DNA of 64,000 nt from Methylobacterium sp. NMS14P (GTDB lineage Bacteria > Pseudomonadota > Alphaproteobacteria > Rhizobiales > Beijerinckiaceae): contig NZ_CP087106.1 of the NCBI RefSeq assembly GCF_028583545.1, forward strand, positions 3,580,501 through 3,644,500. Direction: 5' to 3'. The notes beneath the pieces are model-generated. The model did no database searches and had not been told where the DNA came from. It was given only the letters and a program-made list of their open reading frames with translations. Of the stretch, positions 15,330 to 25,900 are shown in pieces. Position numbers and translations under genes: made by a program. Position 1 is the stretch's first letter. Each line of letters starts with the position of its first letter.

Positions 15330-18300
15330 GCCTGCACGTGAGCCGCGCGCGCCACGCGCCGTCGCCGCACCGGCTCGTCCCGGACGCGCCGGGCGACAGC
15401 CTCGTGGCGATCCTGCGGGAGCGGGCGGCCGCCACGCCCGACCGGCTGACCCTGCGCTTCCTCACGGACGGGCGCGCGGTCGGTGCGTCCCTCGACTACG
15501 CGGAGCTCGACCGGCGGGTCCGCGCCCTGGCGGCGCGCCTCCAGCGCGACGCCGAGCCCGGCGCGCGGGCGCTCATCGCCCTGCCGAGCGGGCCCGACTA
15601 CGTCGTGGCGTTCTTCGCCTGCCTCTACGCGGGCCTCGTCGCGGTGCCCTCCTACCCGCCGGAGACGCGGGATCCGCACCACGCGGCCCGCCTCGCCCTG
15701 ATGATCGCCGACATGGCACCGCGCCACGTCCTGACCGATCGGGCGAACCGGGAAGCCGTGGCGGCGACCTGCGCGGGCAGCACTGTGGGGGAGATCGTCT
15801 GCGTCGACGCGGTCGGCAGCGCCGGGGCGGAGGCGTGGCGGCCGGTCCCGTGCCCGCCCGACACCCTCGCCTTCCTGCAGTACACGTCGGGCTCGACCGC
15901 GAATCCCAAGGGCGTCGAGGTCACGCACGGCAACATCGTCGCCAACGCCCGCTGGCTCGCCGAGGCGATCGCGCCCGGCCCGGACGACGTCTTCGTCTCC
16001 TGGCTGCCCCTCTACCACGACATGGGCCTGATCGCGGGGCTGATCGAGCCGATCTTCGCCGGCGCGCCGCTCGTGCTGATGAGCCCGCAGGCCTTCCTCG
16101 CCCGGCCCGCCTCGTGGCTCGAGGCGATCGGCGCGCATGGCGGCACGATCAGCGGCGGCCCGGACTTCGCCTACCGGCTGGCCTGCGAGCGCGTCGGCGC
16201 CGCCGCGCTGGCGGGGCTCGACCTCGCGGGGTGGCGCGTCGCCTACAGCGGTGCCGAGCCGATCCGGCCCCGGACCCTCACCCGCTTCGCCGAGCGCTTC
16301 GCCCCGGCGGGCTTCGCGCCGACGGCGCTCAGCCCCGCCTACGGCCTCGCCGAGGCGACCCTCCTCGTCGCGGCCAAGCCCCGGGGCACGCCGTGGCGCC
16401 GGCTGAGCGTCGCGCCGGCGGCGCTGGCGGTCGGCCGCGCCGTCGCCGACGAGGACGGGACCGCCCTCGCGAGCAGCGGCCGGCCGGTCCGGCCCGAGCA
16501 CCTGCGGATCGTCGACCCGCGCTCGGGCCTCCCCTGCCCCGACGGCACGGTCGGCGAGATCTGGCTCAGCGGCCCCTGCGTCGCGCGCGGCTACTGGAAC
16601 AACCCAGAGGCGACCCGCGCGACCTTCGTGCCCCGCGACGGCGCGACCTGGCTGCGGACCGGGGACCTCGGCTTCCTGGACGGCGGTGAGCTCTTCGTCA
16701 CCGGGCGCGCCAAGGACCTCATCATCCTGCGCGGCCACAACGTCTATCCGCAGGACGTGGAGACGGCGGTCGAGGCGCGCGTGCCGGCCCTCCGCCCGGG
16801 GCGCGTCGCGGCCTTCGCGGTCGAGGGCCCGGCGGGCGAGGCGATCGGGATCGCCGCCGAGATCGGCCGGAGCGCCGCCGCCCGCGCGCCGGAGATCGCC
16901 GCCGCGGTCGACGCCGCGCTGGCGGAGGTGCTGGCCGAGCCGGCGGAACTCGTGGCCCTGCTGGCGCCGGGCACCCTGCCCAAGACCACGAGCGGGAAGC
17001 TCCGGCGCGGCGCCTGCCGGGACGGCCTCGCGGCGGGCGACCTCACCCCGCTCCACCTCTACCGGCGCCCGCAGGGTGCCCCGTCGCCGGATGAGCCGCC
17101 CCGGAGCGCGACGGAGCGCGCCCTCGCGACGATCTGGTGCGATCTCCTCGGCCTCGACGAGGTCTCGCGCGGGCGCGGCTTCCTGGAACTCGGCGGCCAC
17201 TCGCTCCTGGCGATGCGCGCCGTCGACCGCGTGCGCGCCGCCTTCGGGGTCGCCCTGCCGCTGCGCGACCTGTTCGCGGCCCCGACCCTCGCCGACCTCG
17301 CGGCGCGGATCGACGCGCTGCCCCGCGACGCGGTGCCGGCGCCCGCGCTCCTGCCGCGTGCGGGCCCGCCCCTCCTGTCGCTCGGCCAGCAGCGGCTCTG
17401 GCTGGCCGAGCGGCTCGGCGATCCGGCCGGCCGCGGCGCCTACGTCATGACCGGACATATCCGGTTCGGAGGCCCGCTGGAGCCCGACCGGCTCGCCGCG
17501 GCCCTGCGCCGGGTCGTCGCTCGGCACGCCGTGCTGCGGACCGGCTATCCCACCGGCGAGGACGGCCTTCCGGAGCCCCGGATCGCCGAGGCGGTCGCCC
17601 TCGACGTGCCCGTCAACGACCTCACCGGCCTCGATCCGGGCGCCCGCGAGGTCCGGGTCGCCGCGTGCGAGGCGGCGGAGGCGGCCGCGCCGATCGACCT
17701 CGCCCGGCCGCCGCTCCTGCGCGCCCGGCTCCTGCGCCTGGCCGCAGACGACCACCGCCTCGTCCTGGCCCTCCACCACCTCGTCGGCGACGGCTGGTCA
17801 GTCGGCGTGCTCCTGTCCGAGCTCGGGGCCGCGTATCGCGGCGCGGAGGCTCCGCCCCTCCCCGTCCAGTACACGGACTTCGCGCGCTGGCACCGGGCGG
17901 CCGTCGAGCGCGCGGCGGCGGCCGAGACCGCGTTCTGGCGCGCGCATCTCGCGGGCGTGCCCACCCTCCTGCCCCTGCCGACGGACCGGCCGCGGCCGGC
18001 GGTCCCGTCGCAAGCCGGCGGCTCCGTCCGCTTCGAACTGCCCGGGCCGCTGGTCGCCCGTCTGGCGGAGCTGGGCCGGGCGCGCGGCGCCTCGCCGTTC
18101 GTCGTGCTGCTCGCGGGCTTCCAGGCCCTGCTCCATCGGCTGAGCGGGGCCGAACGCTTCGTGGTCGGCACCGACGTCGCGGGGCGGCCACGGCCCGAGC
18201 TGGCCGGGCTGATCGGTTTCTTCGTCAACGTGCTGCCGATCCGGGCGCGCCTCGACGGCACCCCGTCCTTCGCCGCGCTGATCGAGCGCGTCCGCGAGGA

Positions 18301-19807
18301 CGTCCTCGCCGCCTTCGAGCACGCCACCCTGCCCTTCGACCGGATCGTCGACGCCCTCGACATCCCGCGCGTCCGCGCCCGGCCACCCCTCGTCCAGGCC
18401 CTGTTCGTGATGCAGAACGCGCCGCCCGGCGATTTCGGTGTCCCGGGGCTCGCGGCCGAGGCCCGGGCGGCCAGCGCGCACGGCTCGAAGTTCGAGATGG
18501 CGCTGTTCCTCGACCCGCCCGCGCCCGGGGGCGGGATCGCGGCCGAGTGGGTCTTCGCCACGGCCTTGTTCACGTCCGAACGCGTCGCGCGCCTCGCGGA
18601 GGCCTACGCGATCCTGCTCGCCGCAGCGGCCGCCGCGCCCGCGGCCCCGCTCTCGACCCTGCTGCCCGGCCTGCCCGACCTTCTGCCCGCGCTCCCGCCC
18701 TCACGAGACCCGGAGGATCCCGCCATGTCGAACACCGCCCCATCGCTCCCGCGCGCCGGCCGCCTGGAAGCGAAGCTCGACAAGCTCAAGGGACTGGGCG
18801 CCGGCAAACCCGCCGCCGCCGCGGGCGAGCCGGCCCGCCTCTCGACCCTGGCGCCCGGGCGCGACTTCCCCCTCGTGATCGAGCCGCTGTCGGCCGACGT
18901 CGACGCGGTCGCCTGGGCGACTGCCCAGCGCGACTGGGTCGAGCGCAAGCTGCGCCGCCACGCCGGCCTGCTGCTGCGCGGCTTCGGCATCGCGACCCCG
19001 CAGGAGTTCGAGGCCTTCGCCGAGGCGCTCCAGCCCGGCCTCTACGGCGGCTACGGCGACCTGCCCAAGAACGAGGGCGGGAAGAACACCTACCGCTCGA
19101 CGCCCTACCCCGAGCGGGAGATGATCCTCTACCACAACGAGAGCAGCCACCTGCATGCCTGGCCGCGCAAGCAGTGGTTCTTCTGCCAGCAGCCGTCGCC
19201 GGTGGGCGGCGCGACCCCCATCGTCGACTGCCGCGCGCTGTACCGGCAGCTCCCGCCGGCGATCGCCGACCGCTTCGAGCGCCTGGGCCTGATCTACGTC
19301 CGCACCTTCACGGAGCGCTTCGACGTCGACTGGCGCCGGTTCTTCCACACCGAGGATCGCGCGGCCGTGGAGGCCCGCTGCCGGGCCGAGGGCGTCGACT
19401 TCGCGTGGCTCGACGCCGACACGCTCCAGACCCGGACCCGCTGCCCGGCGGTGATCACCCACCCGCTGACCGGCGAGAAGTCGTTCTTCAACCAGGTGCA
19501 GTTGCACCACCCGCGCTGCCTCGACCCCGAGGTGCGCGCCGACCTCCTCGGCCTCGTGGGGCCGGAGCGGATGCCGCGCGACGTGCTCTACGGCGACGGC
19601 ACGCCGATCGAGGACGCGGTGATGGACGAGGTCGGCCGCCTCTACGAGGCGATCGCCGTGCGCTTCGACTGGCGCCCCGGCGACGTGGTGATGCTCGACA
19701 ACATGCTCGCCGCCCATGCCCGCGATCCCTACGAGGGGCCGCGCCGGATCGTCGTCGCCATGGGCGACATGGTCGAGCGCGGCGCGGTCACGGGAGCGGC
19801 GGCATGA
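15326..19807 (+). CDS. NRPS 1: FAAL-ACP-C with C-terminal aspartyl beta-hydroxylase domain
   Basis: 1493 residues. A fatty acyl-AMP ligase (about 1-580) shows [17 protein letters not shown] near residue 187 and [15 protein letters not shown]. An acyl carrier domain has GGHSL near residue 622. A condensation domain (about 680-1100) has [10 protein letters not shown] near 817. A SyrP/TauD-like hydroxylase (about 1165-1485) has HNES near 1270 and a distal His in [10 protein letters not shown]. It loads a fatty acid and joins it to the first amino acid, which is carried by the next protein. Hydroxylases fused at an NRPS C-terminus are the IbetaH-Asp type that work with an interface domain, and the next gene begins with one. 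An internal ATG (18725) behind a perfect GGAGG could also release the hydroxylase separately. Confidence 0.92.
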   Translation: MSLHVSRARHAPSPHRLVPDAPGDSLVAILRERAAATPDRLTLRFLTDGRAVGASLDYAELDRRVRALAARLQRDAEPGARALIALPSGPDYVVAFFACLYAGLVAVPSYPPETRDPHHAARLALMIADMAPRHVLTDRANREAVAATCAGSTVGEIVCVDAVGSAGAEAWRPVPCPPDTLAFLQYTSGSTANPKGVEVTHGNIVANARWLAEAIAPGPDDVFVSWLPLYHDMGLIAGLIEPIFAGAPLVLMSPQAFLARPASWLEAIGAHGGTISGGPDFAYRLACERVGAAALAGLDLAGWRVAYSGAEPIRPRTLTRFAERFAPAGFAPTALSPAYGLAEATLLVAAKPRGTPWRRLSVAPAALAVGRAVADEDGTALASSGRPVRPEHLRIVDPRSGLPCPDGTVGEIWLSGPCVARGYWNNPEATRATFVPRDGATWLRTGDLGFLDGGELFVTGRAKDLIILRGHNVYPQDVETAVEARVPALRPGRVAAFAVEGPAGEAIGIAAEIGRSAAARAPEIAAAVDAALAEVLAEPAELVALLAPGTLPKTTSGKLRRGACRDGLAAGDLTPLHLYRRPQGAPSPDEPPRSATERALATIWCDLLGLDEVSRGRGFLELGGHSLLAMRAVDRVRAAFGVALPLRDLFAAPTLADLAARIDALPRDAVPAPALLPRAGPPLLSLGQQRLWLAERLGDPAGRGAYVMTGHIRFGGPLEPDRLAAALRRVVARHAVLRTGYPTGEDGLPEPRIAEAVALDVPVNDLTGLDPGAREVRVAACEAAEAAAPIDLARPPLLRARLLRLAADDHRLVLALHHLVGDGWSVGVLLSELGAAYRGAEAPPLPVQYTDFARWHRAAVERAAAAETAFWRAHLAGVPTLLPLPTDRPRPAVPSQAGGSVRFELPGPLVARLAELGRARGASPFVVLLAGFQALLHRLSGAERFVVGTDVAGRPRPELAGLIGFFVNVLPIRARLDGTPSFAALIERVREDVLAAFEHATLPFDRIVDALDIPRVRARPPLVQALFVMQNAPPGDFGVPGLAAEARAASAHGSKFEMALFLDPPAPGGGIAAEWVFATALFTSERVARLAEAYAILLAAAAAAPAAPLSTLLPGLPDLLPALPPSRDPEDPAMSNTAPSLPRAGRLEAKLDKLKGLGAGKPAAAAGEPARLSTLAPGRDFPLVIEPLSADVDAVAWATAQRDWVERKLRRHAGLLLRGFGIATPQEFEAFAEALQPGLYGGYGDLPKNEGGKNTYRSTPYPEREMILYHNESSHLHAWPRKQWFFCQQPSPVGGATPIVDCRALYRQLPPAIADRFERLGLIYVRTFTERFDVDWRRFFHTEDRAAVEARCRAEGVDFAWLDADTLQTRTRCPAVITHPLTGEKSFFNQVQLHHPRCLDPEVRADLLGLVGPERMPRDVLYGDGTPIEDAVMDEVGRLYEAIAVRFDWRPGDVVMLDNMLAAHARDPYEGPRRIVVAMGDMVERGAVTGAAA
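18712..18727 (+). promoter_or_regulatory. Internal Shine-Dalgarno and ATG ahead of the fused beta-hydroxylase domain
   Basis: GGAGG at 18712-18716 lies 8 nt before ATG 18725, in frame inside NRPS 1, in the low-complexity linker after the condensation domain. The protein from here reads [18 protein letters not shown] and contains the whole hydroxylase (about 360 residues). No stop codon separates it from the upstream NRPS, so it is either a relic of gene fusion or an alternative start. Confidence 0.5.
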
Positions 19808-22800
19808 CCGGCGCGGCGATGACCGGGGCATCCATGGCCGAGGCCCCGGGCGCTCTCGCGGACGTGCCGACTTGGGCGCTCACCCCCGAGCAGCGCGCCT
19901 GTCTCGACGCGGCCGGCGCCGCGCCGAATCTCGTCGCCGAGATCGACCTTCCCGGGCCGGTCGACGCGGACCGCCTGCGCCGCAGCCTCGCCGCGGTCGC
20001 CGCCCGCCACGACGCCCTGCGCACAGCCTTCGTGCGCGAACCGGGCTTCCGCGGCCTGCGGCAGGCCGAGGCCGGCGCGCCCGATGTCCCGCTCGATCTC
20101 GGCGCGGAGCAGGGAGACGCCGCGACCGTCGACCTCGCGCCGGAGCGCGGCCGGACCCTCGCGGCCGCGCTCCTGCCGGCCGCGCTCCTGCCGGCCGCGG
20201 CGCCGCGCCTGCGGCTCGTCGCCAGCGCTCTCGCGGTCGATGCCGGAAGCCTCGACCGCCTCCTGTCGGAAGTCGCGGCCGCCTACGCCGCGGACGCGGC
20301 GCCCGACGCGGATCCCGAGGCCGCGCGCTACGCCCAGTACGCGGAGTGGCGCGACGCGGTCGCCGCCGACGACGCGGACGGCGAGGGCCGCGCCTACTGG
20401 CGGGACCATCTCGGCGCGGGCGCGGCGCCCCTCCGGCTGCCCTATCGCCGCGGGGGGACCGCCGGCGCGGCCGCCAGCCCGGCCGCTGCCATCCGGCTGA
20501 GCCGCACCGCCGACGCCGCCCTCGCGGAGGCCTTCGGCCGCGCGATGGCACGCCCGGACCTCGCCGGGGCGGGCGCCGAGGTCGTGCTCCAGGCCGCGTG
20601 GTGGCTGCTCGTGGCGCGCCTCGCCGAGCGGACGGAGATCCTCGGCGGCTGGGCGCACGATTGCCGGCGCGACTACGCGGTCTTCGCCGACACGGTCGGC
20701 GTCTTCACCAAGACGCTGCCCCTGCGCCTCGCCCTCCCGCCGGAGACCAGCGTCTCGGAGGTCGCGGCCGGTTTCGCCGCGCGGCTCGACGAGCACCGCG
20801 CCTTCCAGGAACTCTGCCCCCTCGACGCGGCCGGCGACGACCGCCGCCCCGCGGTCGGCTTCGCGCTCGCGGCGCAGGAGGCCGCGCAGGACCGGCTCCT
20901 GCCCGGGCCCGCCGGGTTCGAGCTCTGCCTGGAGCCGGCCCTCGACGCGGAGGGGCGCCTCGCCGCGCTGACCTTGCACGCCGACCCGCGCCGCTACGCG
21001 GTGGAGGCCCTGGAGACCCTGCTCGATCAGGTCGAGACGCTCCTCGCCCGCCTGCCCGCGAAGGCCGCGACGCCCTTCGCGACCTACCCCCTCGTCGGCG
21101 CGCGCGAGGAGGCGCGCCTGCGCGCCTTCGGCCGCCCGGCCGCCCGCGCCCTGCCGGCGGAGACCCTTCCGGTCCTCGTCGCCCGCCACGCGGCGGCGGC
21201 GCCGGACGCCCCCGCCCTCGTCGGCGCCGGCCGCACCCTGTCGTACGCCGCGCTGGAGGACCGCGTCGCGCGCCTCGGCGCCTGGTTCGCCGCGCACGGC
21301 GTCGGTCCCGAGCGCGTCGTCGCCCTGGACCTGCCGCGCTCCGTCGACCTCGTGGTGGCGATCCTCGCGGTCTGGCGCGCGGGGGGCGCCTACCTGCCCC
21401 TCGACCCGGCCTGGCCGCAGGCCCGCCGCGACCGCCTGATCGCGCTCGCACGGCCCGCGCTGACCGTGGCGCTCTCGGCCGACCCCGCGGCCGGCCGGCA
21501 CGCCCTCGGGGCGATCCTCGACGGCCTCGGCGAGGCCCGGCACCCCGCCGAGGCCCGGGATCCCTCCGACATGGCCTGCCTGCTCTTCACCTCCGGCTCG
21601 TCCGGGACGCCGAAGGGCGTGGTGATCGAGCATGCCCAGATCCGCGCCTACGTGGAGGCCGTCATCGACGCCCTCGACCTGTCCGGCCACGGGCGCTTCG
21701 CGCTGACCTCCACGGTGGCGGCCGACCTCGGCAACACCGTGCTGTTCGCGGCGCTGCGCCTCGGCGCCTGCCTCGTGGTCGCCGACGAGGCCGAGATGGC
21801 CGACGGCCCGGCCTTCGCGCGCTTCCTGCGCGCCAACGCGGTCGCCTGCGCGAAACTGGTCCCGTCCCACCTCGCCGCCCTCCTCGACGGCGTCGAGGAC
21901 CCCGCGCTGCCCGCCCTGCTGGTGCTCGGCGGCGAGCCGACGCCGGCCGGCCTGGTCCGGCGGATCCGGGCGGCGGCGCCGGCGACGCGGGTCGCCAACC
22001 ATTACGGTCCCACCGAGGCCTGCGTCGGCGTGCTGGTGCATCCCGACGCGGCCACCGCGCCGCCGGACGAGAGCCTGCCGCTGAGCCGCGTGCTCGCCGG
22101 CAGCGAGGCCTACATCCTCGACGCGGCGGGCGCGCTCGCGCCGACCGGCGAGGCCGGGGTACTCCACCTCGGCGGCGCCCAGATCTGCCGCGGCTATCTC
22201 CCGGGCACGGAGGCCGGCGGCGCGGGCGCGTTCTCGCCCAACCCCTTCGGAGAGGGGCGGCTCTACCGCACCGGCGACCGGGCCCGCCTGCTGCCCGGCG
22301 GCCGCCTCGTGCTCACCGGCCGGGCCGACGACCAGATCAAGCTGCGCGGCCACCGCGTCGAGCCGGGCGAGGTCGAGGCCGCGCTGGCGGGCCTCGCGGG
22401 CGTGAGCCAGGCGGCGGTGCGCCCGTTCGCGGGACCGGACGGCGCGACCGGGCTCGCGGCCTACGTGGTCGCCGAGCCCGAGCGGACACCCGCCGCCCTG
22501 CTCGCGGCGCTCGCCGAAGTCCTGCCCGCCGCGTGGCTTCCGGCCCCGATCCTCCGCCTCGACAGCCTGCCGCGCCTCGCAAACGGCAAGGTCGACCGCG
22601 CCGCCCTGCCCCGTCCGGACGCCCATCCGGACGCCGCGGGCGTCCCGCCGCGAACGGAGCTGGAGACCGTGCTCACCGACGCCATGGCGGAGCTGCTGGG
22701 CCTCCCGGCGGAGCGCCTCGGGGCCGCGGGCGACTTCTTCGCGGCCGGCGGCAACTCGCTCCTCGTCATCAAGCTGACGGCGCGCATCCGCAAGCTGCTC

Positions 22801-22974
22801 AAGGTCGAGATCCCCCCGAGCCTGGTCTTCGACCACAGCACGCCCGCGACCCTGGCGGCGGCGCTCGGCGCCTACGCCTCGCCGGACGCGATCGAGGAGA
22901 CGGCGAGCCTGCGCCTGGAACTCGCCGGCCTGAGCGAGGCCGAGCGCGCCGGCCTCGCCGGGGTGGGCGCGTGA
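19804..22974 (+). CDS. NRPS 2: interface domain-A(Asp)-T
   Basis: 1056 residues. The N-terminal region (about 15-420) has a condensation-domain fold pattern, but the catalytic HHxxxDG is replaced by ALAVDAG (near 142), so it should not condense. This matches the interface domain described in beta-hydroxy-Asp siderophore synthetases, which docks the hydroxylase. The A domain (about 430-930, [10 protein letters not shown] near 596) gives code DLTKVGHVGK, one change from the known Asp code DLTKVGHIGK. The carrier domain has GGNSL near 982 (GGNS in place of GGHS). It should load Asp, have it beta-hydroxylated by the domain fused to NRPS 1, and accept the fatty acyl group from the NRPS 1 C domain. 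Its ATG overlaps the previous stop (ATGA). Confidence 0.9.
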   Translation: MTGAAMTGASMAEAPGALADVPTWALTPEQRACLDAAGAAPNLVAEIDLPGPVDADRLRRSLAAVAARHDALRTAFVREPGFRGLRQAEAGAPDVPLDLGAEQGDAATVDLAPERGRTLAAALLPAALLPAAAPRLRLVASALAVDAGSLDRLLSEVAAAYAADAAPDADPEAARYAQYAEWRDAVAADDADGEGRAYWRDHLGAGAAPLRLPYRRGGTAGAAASPAAAIRLSRTADAALAEAFGRAMARPDLAGAGAEVVLQAAWWLLVARLAERTEILGGWAHDCRRDYAVFADTVGVFTKTLPLRLALPPETSVSEVAAGFAARLDEHRAFQELCPLDAAGDDRRPAVGFALAAQEAAQDRLLPGPAGFELCLEPALDAEGRLAALTLHADPRRYAVEALETLLDQVETLLARLPAKAATPFATYPLVGAREEARLRAFGRPAARALPAETLPVLVARHAAAAPDAPALVGAGRTLSYAALEDRVARLGAWFAAHGVGPERVVALDLPRSVDLVVAILAVWRAGGAYLPLDPAWPQARRDRLIALARPALTVALSADPAAGRHALGAILDGLGEARHPAEARDPSDMACLLFTSGSSGTPKGVVIEHAQIRAYVEAVIDALDLSGHGRFALTSTVAADLGNTVLFAALRLGACLVVADEAEMADGPAFARFLRANAVACAKLVPSHLAALLDGVEDPALPALLVLGGEPTPAGLVRRIRAAAPATRVANHYGPTEACVGVLVHPDAATAPPDESLPLSRVLAGSEAYILDAAGALAPTGEAGVLHLGGAQICRGYLPGTEAGGAGAFSPNPFGEGRLYRTGDRARLLPGGRLVLTGRADDQIKLRGHRVEPGEVEAALAGLAGVSQAAVRPFAGPDGATGLAAYVVAEPERTPAALLAALAEVLPAAWLPAPILRLDSLPRLANGKVDRAALPRPDAHPDAAGVPPRTELETVLTDAMAELLGLPAERLGAAGDFFAAGGNSLLVIKLTARIRKLLKVEIPPSLVFDHSTPATLAAALGAYASPDAIEETASLRLELAGLSEAERAGLAGVGA

Positions 22975-25900
22975 CCGCGGACGCGGCGCGGCGCGCGGCC
23001 CTCGCCCGACTGCTCCGGGAGGACGCCGCGGCGGCCGACGGCATCCCGCGGCACCCCGGGGGCCCGGCGCCCCTGTCATTCCCGCAGGCGCGGCTCTGGT
23101 TCCACCAGCGCTACGACCCGGACAGCCCGGCCTACCACTCGGCCCGGGCCTTCCGCCTCACCGGCCCCCTCGACGTGCCGGCGCTCGAGGGCGCGTTCCG
23201 GAGCCTGATCGCCTGTCACGACGTCCTGCGCACGGCGCTGGCGGATACCGCGGACGGGCCGCGCCAGATCCTGCACCCGCACGTGCCGTTCGAACTCGAC
23301 CGCGTCGCGGCCCTCGACGGTGACCCGGGCGCGGCGCTGCGCGCCCTGAGCCGCCGCCCCTTCGACCTCACCCGCGCGCCGCCGCTGCGCGCGGTCCTGT
23401 CGGAGGCGGATCCGGCAGGCGCGCGCGTCCTCCTCGTGGTGATGCACCACATCGCGGTGGACGCGTGGTCGACGGCGCGGCTCTTCCGGGATCTCGCGCA
23501 GGCCTACCGCGCGGCCCTCGCCGATCCCGGGCGGATCGGGCAGCCGCTGCCCGCCCCGCGCCTGCGCTTCGTGGATTTCGCCGCGTGGCAGCGCGCCCGG
23601 TTCGACGGCGCGGCCGGCGCGGCCGCGGTCGCGCGCGGGCGCCGCTACCTCGGCGACGCCGTCCCGGCCCTGGACCTGCCCCTCGACCATCCGCGCCAGC
23701 CCCTGGCGAACCGCCCGGGCGGGCGGGTCGACTTCACCCTGCCCGCCGACCTCGCCGGTTCGGTGGCCGCGTTCTGCCGGGCGCACGCGTGCCCGCCCTT
23801 CGTGGCGCTGCTGGCGACGTGGCAGGTGCTGCTCGCCCGCCTGAGCGGCCAGACGGACTTCGCCCTCGGCGTGCCGAACGCCGCCCGCACCCGCCCCGAG
23901 CTGCAGGACCTCGTCGGCTTCCTCGTCAACACGCAGGTCTACCGGGTCCGCCTCGACGCGCGCGGGAGCTTCCGCGATCTCTGCGCGCGGCTGCGCGGCG
24001 AGGCGATGGCCTTCCTGGCCGAGGACGACGTCCCCTTCGAGCGCCTCGTCGCGGAGACTGGGATCGCGCGCGACGCCGCGACCACGCCGGTCTTCCAGGC
24101 GGCGTTCAACTTCCGCCCCAGCCGGGATGCCACCCCCCTCGACCTCGCGGGCGTCGCGGTGGCGCGGATCGACGTCGACGTGGCGAGCGCCAAGTTCGAC
24201 GTCGCGCTCGACATCGCCGCCGACGGGACCGGCATCGATTGCCAGCTCGAGTACGACGCCGGCCTGATCGCGGACGCCACCGCCCGGCGCTGGCGCGACG
24301 GCTTCCTCGCCCTGCTGCGCGCCCTCGTGGCGGCGCCGGATCGTCCCCTCCACGCGGCGAGCGCGCTCACGGCCTCCGACCGCGCGGTCATCCGGTCGGC
24401 GAATGCGACCGCGCGGGCCTACCCGACCGGCGCCGGCGACGTGCTCGCCACCTTCGCGGCACTGCGCGATGCCGAGCCGGACGCGGTCGCGGTGACCGAC
24501 GCCCGGACCTGCCTGACCCGCGCCGGCCTCGACGCCCGCGCCACCGCCATCGCCCGCCGCCTCGCCCGCGCCGGCGCCCGACCCGAGCGCGTCGTCGGCC
24601 TCCTCCTCGAGCGCGCCTGCGACCTGCCCGCCGCCTGGCTCGCCGTCCTCAGGACCGGCGCCGCCATCCTCCCCCTCAACCCCGAACTGCCCGCGGCCCG
24701 CCTCGCCGCCCTCGCCGCCGAGGCCGACCTCCTGCTCACCCAGCCCGAACTCGCCCACCGCCACCCCGACCTCGCCGACGCCGCAGGGCGCCCGCCCCTC
24801 GTCCTCGACGCCGATCCGGATGCCGGCGCGGGCGCAGACGCGAACCAGAACGAGGACGCCGCCCGGCCCTTCCGGCCCCGCACCCGCGCGCCCCACCCGG
24901 ACGCCCTCGCCTACGTCCTGCACACCTCCGGCTCCACCGGCACCCCCAAGGCCTGCGCCAACACCCACGCCGCCCTCGCCAACCGCCTCGCCTGGATGGC
25001 CGCCCACCTGCACGTCGGTGCCCGCGACACCGTCCTGCACAAGACCCCCGTCTCCTTCGACGTCGCCGTCTGGGAGATCCTCCTGCCCCTCGTCAGCGGC
25101 GCACGCCTCGTCCTGGCGCCCCCCGGCGCCCACCGCGACCCCGACGCTATCGCCCGCCTCATCGACCGGCACGCCGTCACCCTCGTGCACTTCGTGCCCG
25201 CCCAGCTCTCGGCCGCCCTCGCCGCCGGCGCCCTCGACGACACCGCCAGCCTCACCCGCCTGGTGGCCAGCGGCGAGGCCCTGCCGCCCGACCTCGCCCG
25301 CGCCGTCGCCGCCCGCACCGGCGCGCGGGTGCACAACCTCTACGGACCCGCCGAGGCAGCCATCGACGTCACCGCGTGCGACGTCGCCGCCTGGGACGCC
25401 GGGCCCGCGCCCGGGCCGCGCGTGCCGATCGGCGCGCCCATCGCCAACCTGCGCCTGCAGGTGCTCGACGACGCGCTGCACCCGGTGCCGGTCGGCGTCG
25501 TCGGCGAACTCTACATCGGCGGGCTCGGCCTGGCCCGGGGCTACCGCGGCCAGCCGGGCCTGACCGCCGCGCGGTTCGTGCCCGACCCGGAGGCCGGGCG
25601 CGACGGCGCGCCGGCCGGGGCGCGGCTGTACCGGACCGGCGACCGGGCGGCGTGGCGGGCGGACGGGCAGCTCGACTACCGCGGGCGGGCGGACGACCAG
25701 GTCAAGATCCGCGGCCAGCGCGTGGAGCCGGGCGAGGCGGCCGCCGCGCTGCGGGCGCTGCCGGGGGTGGCCGAGGCGGCGGTGGTGGCGCGTCCCGGTC
25801 CGGACGGAACGCTGCGGCTGGTGGGCTACGCGGTGCCGGCGGCGGGCGACGCGCTCGACGCGGCGGCGCTGCAGCGGGCCCTGGCCGACACGCTGCCCGA

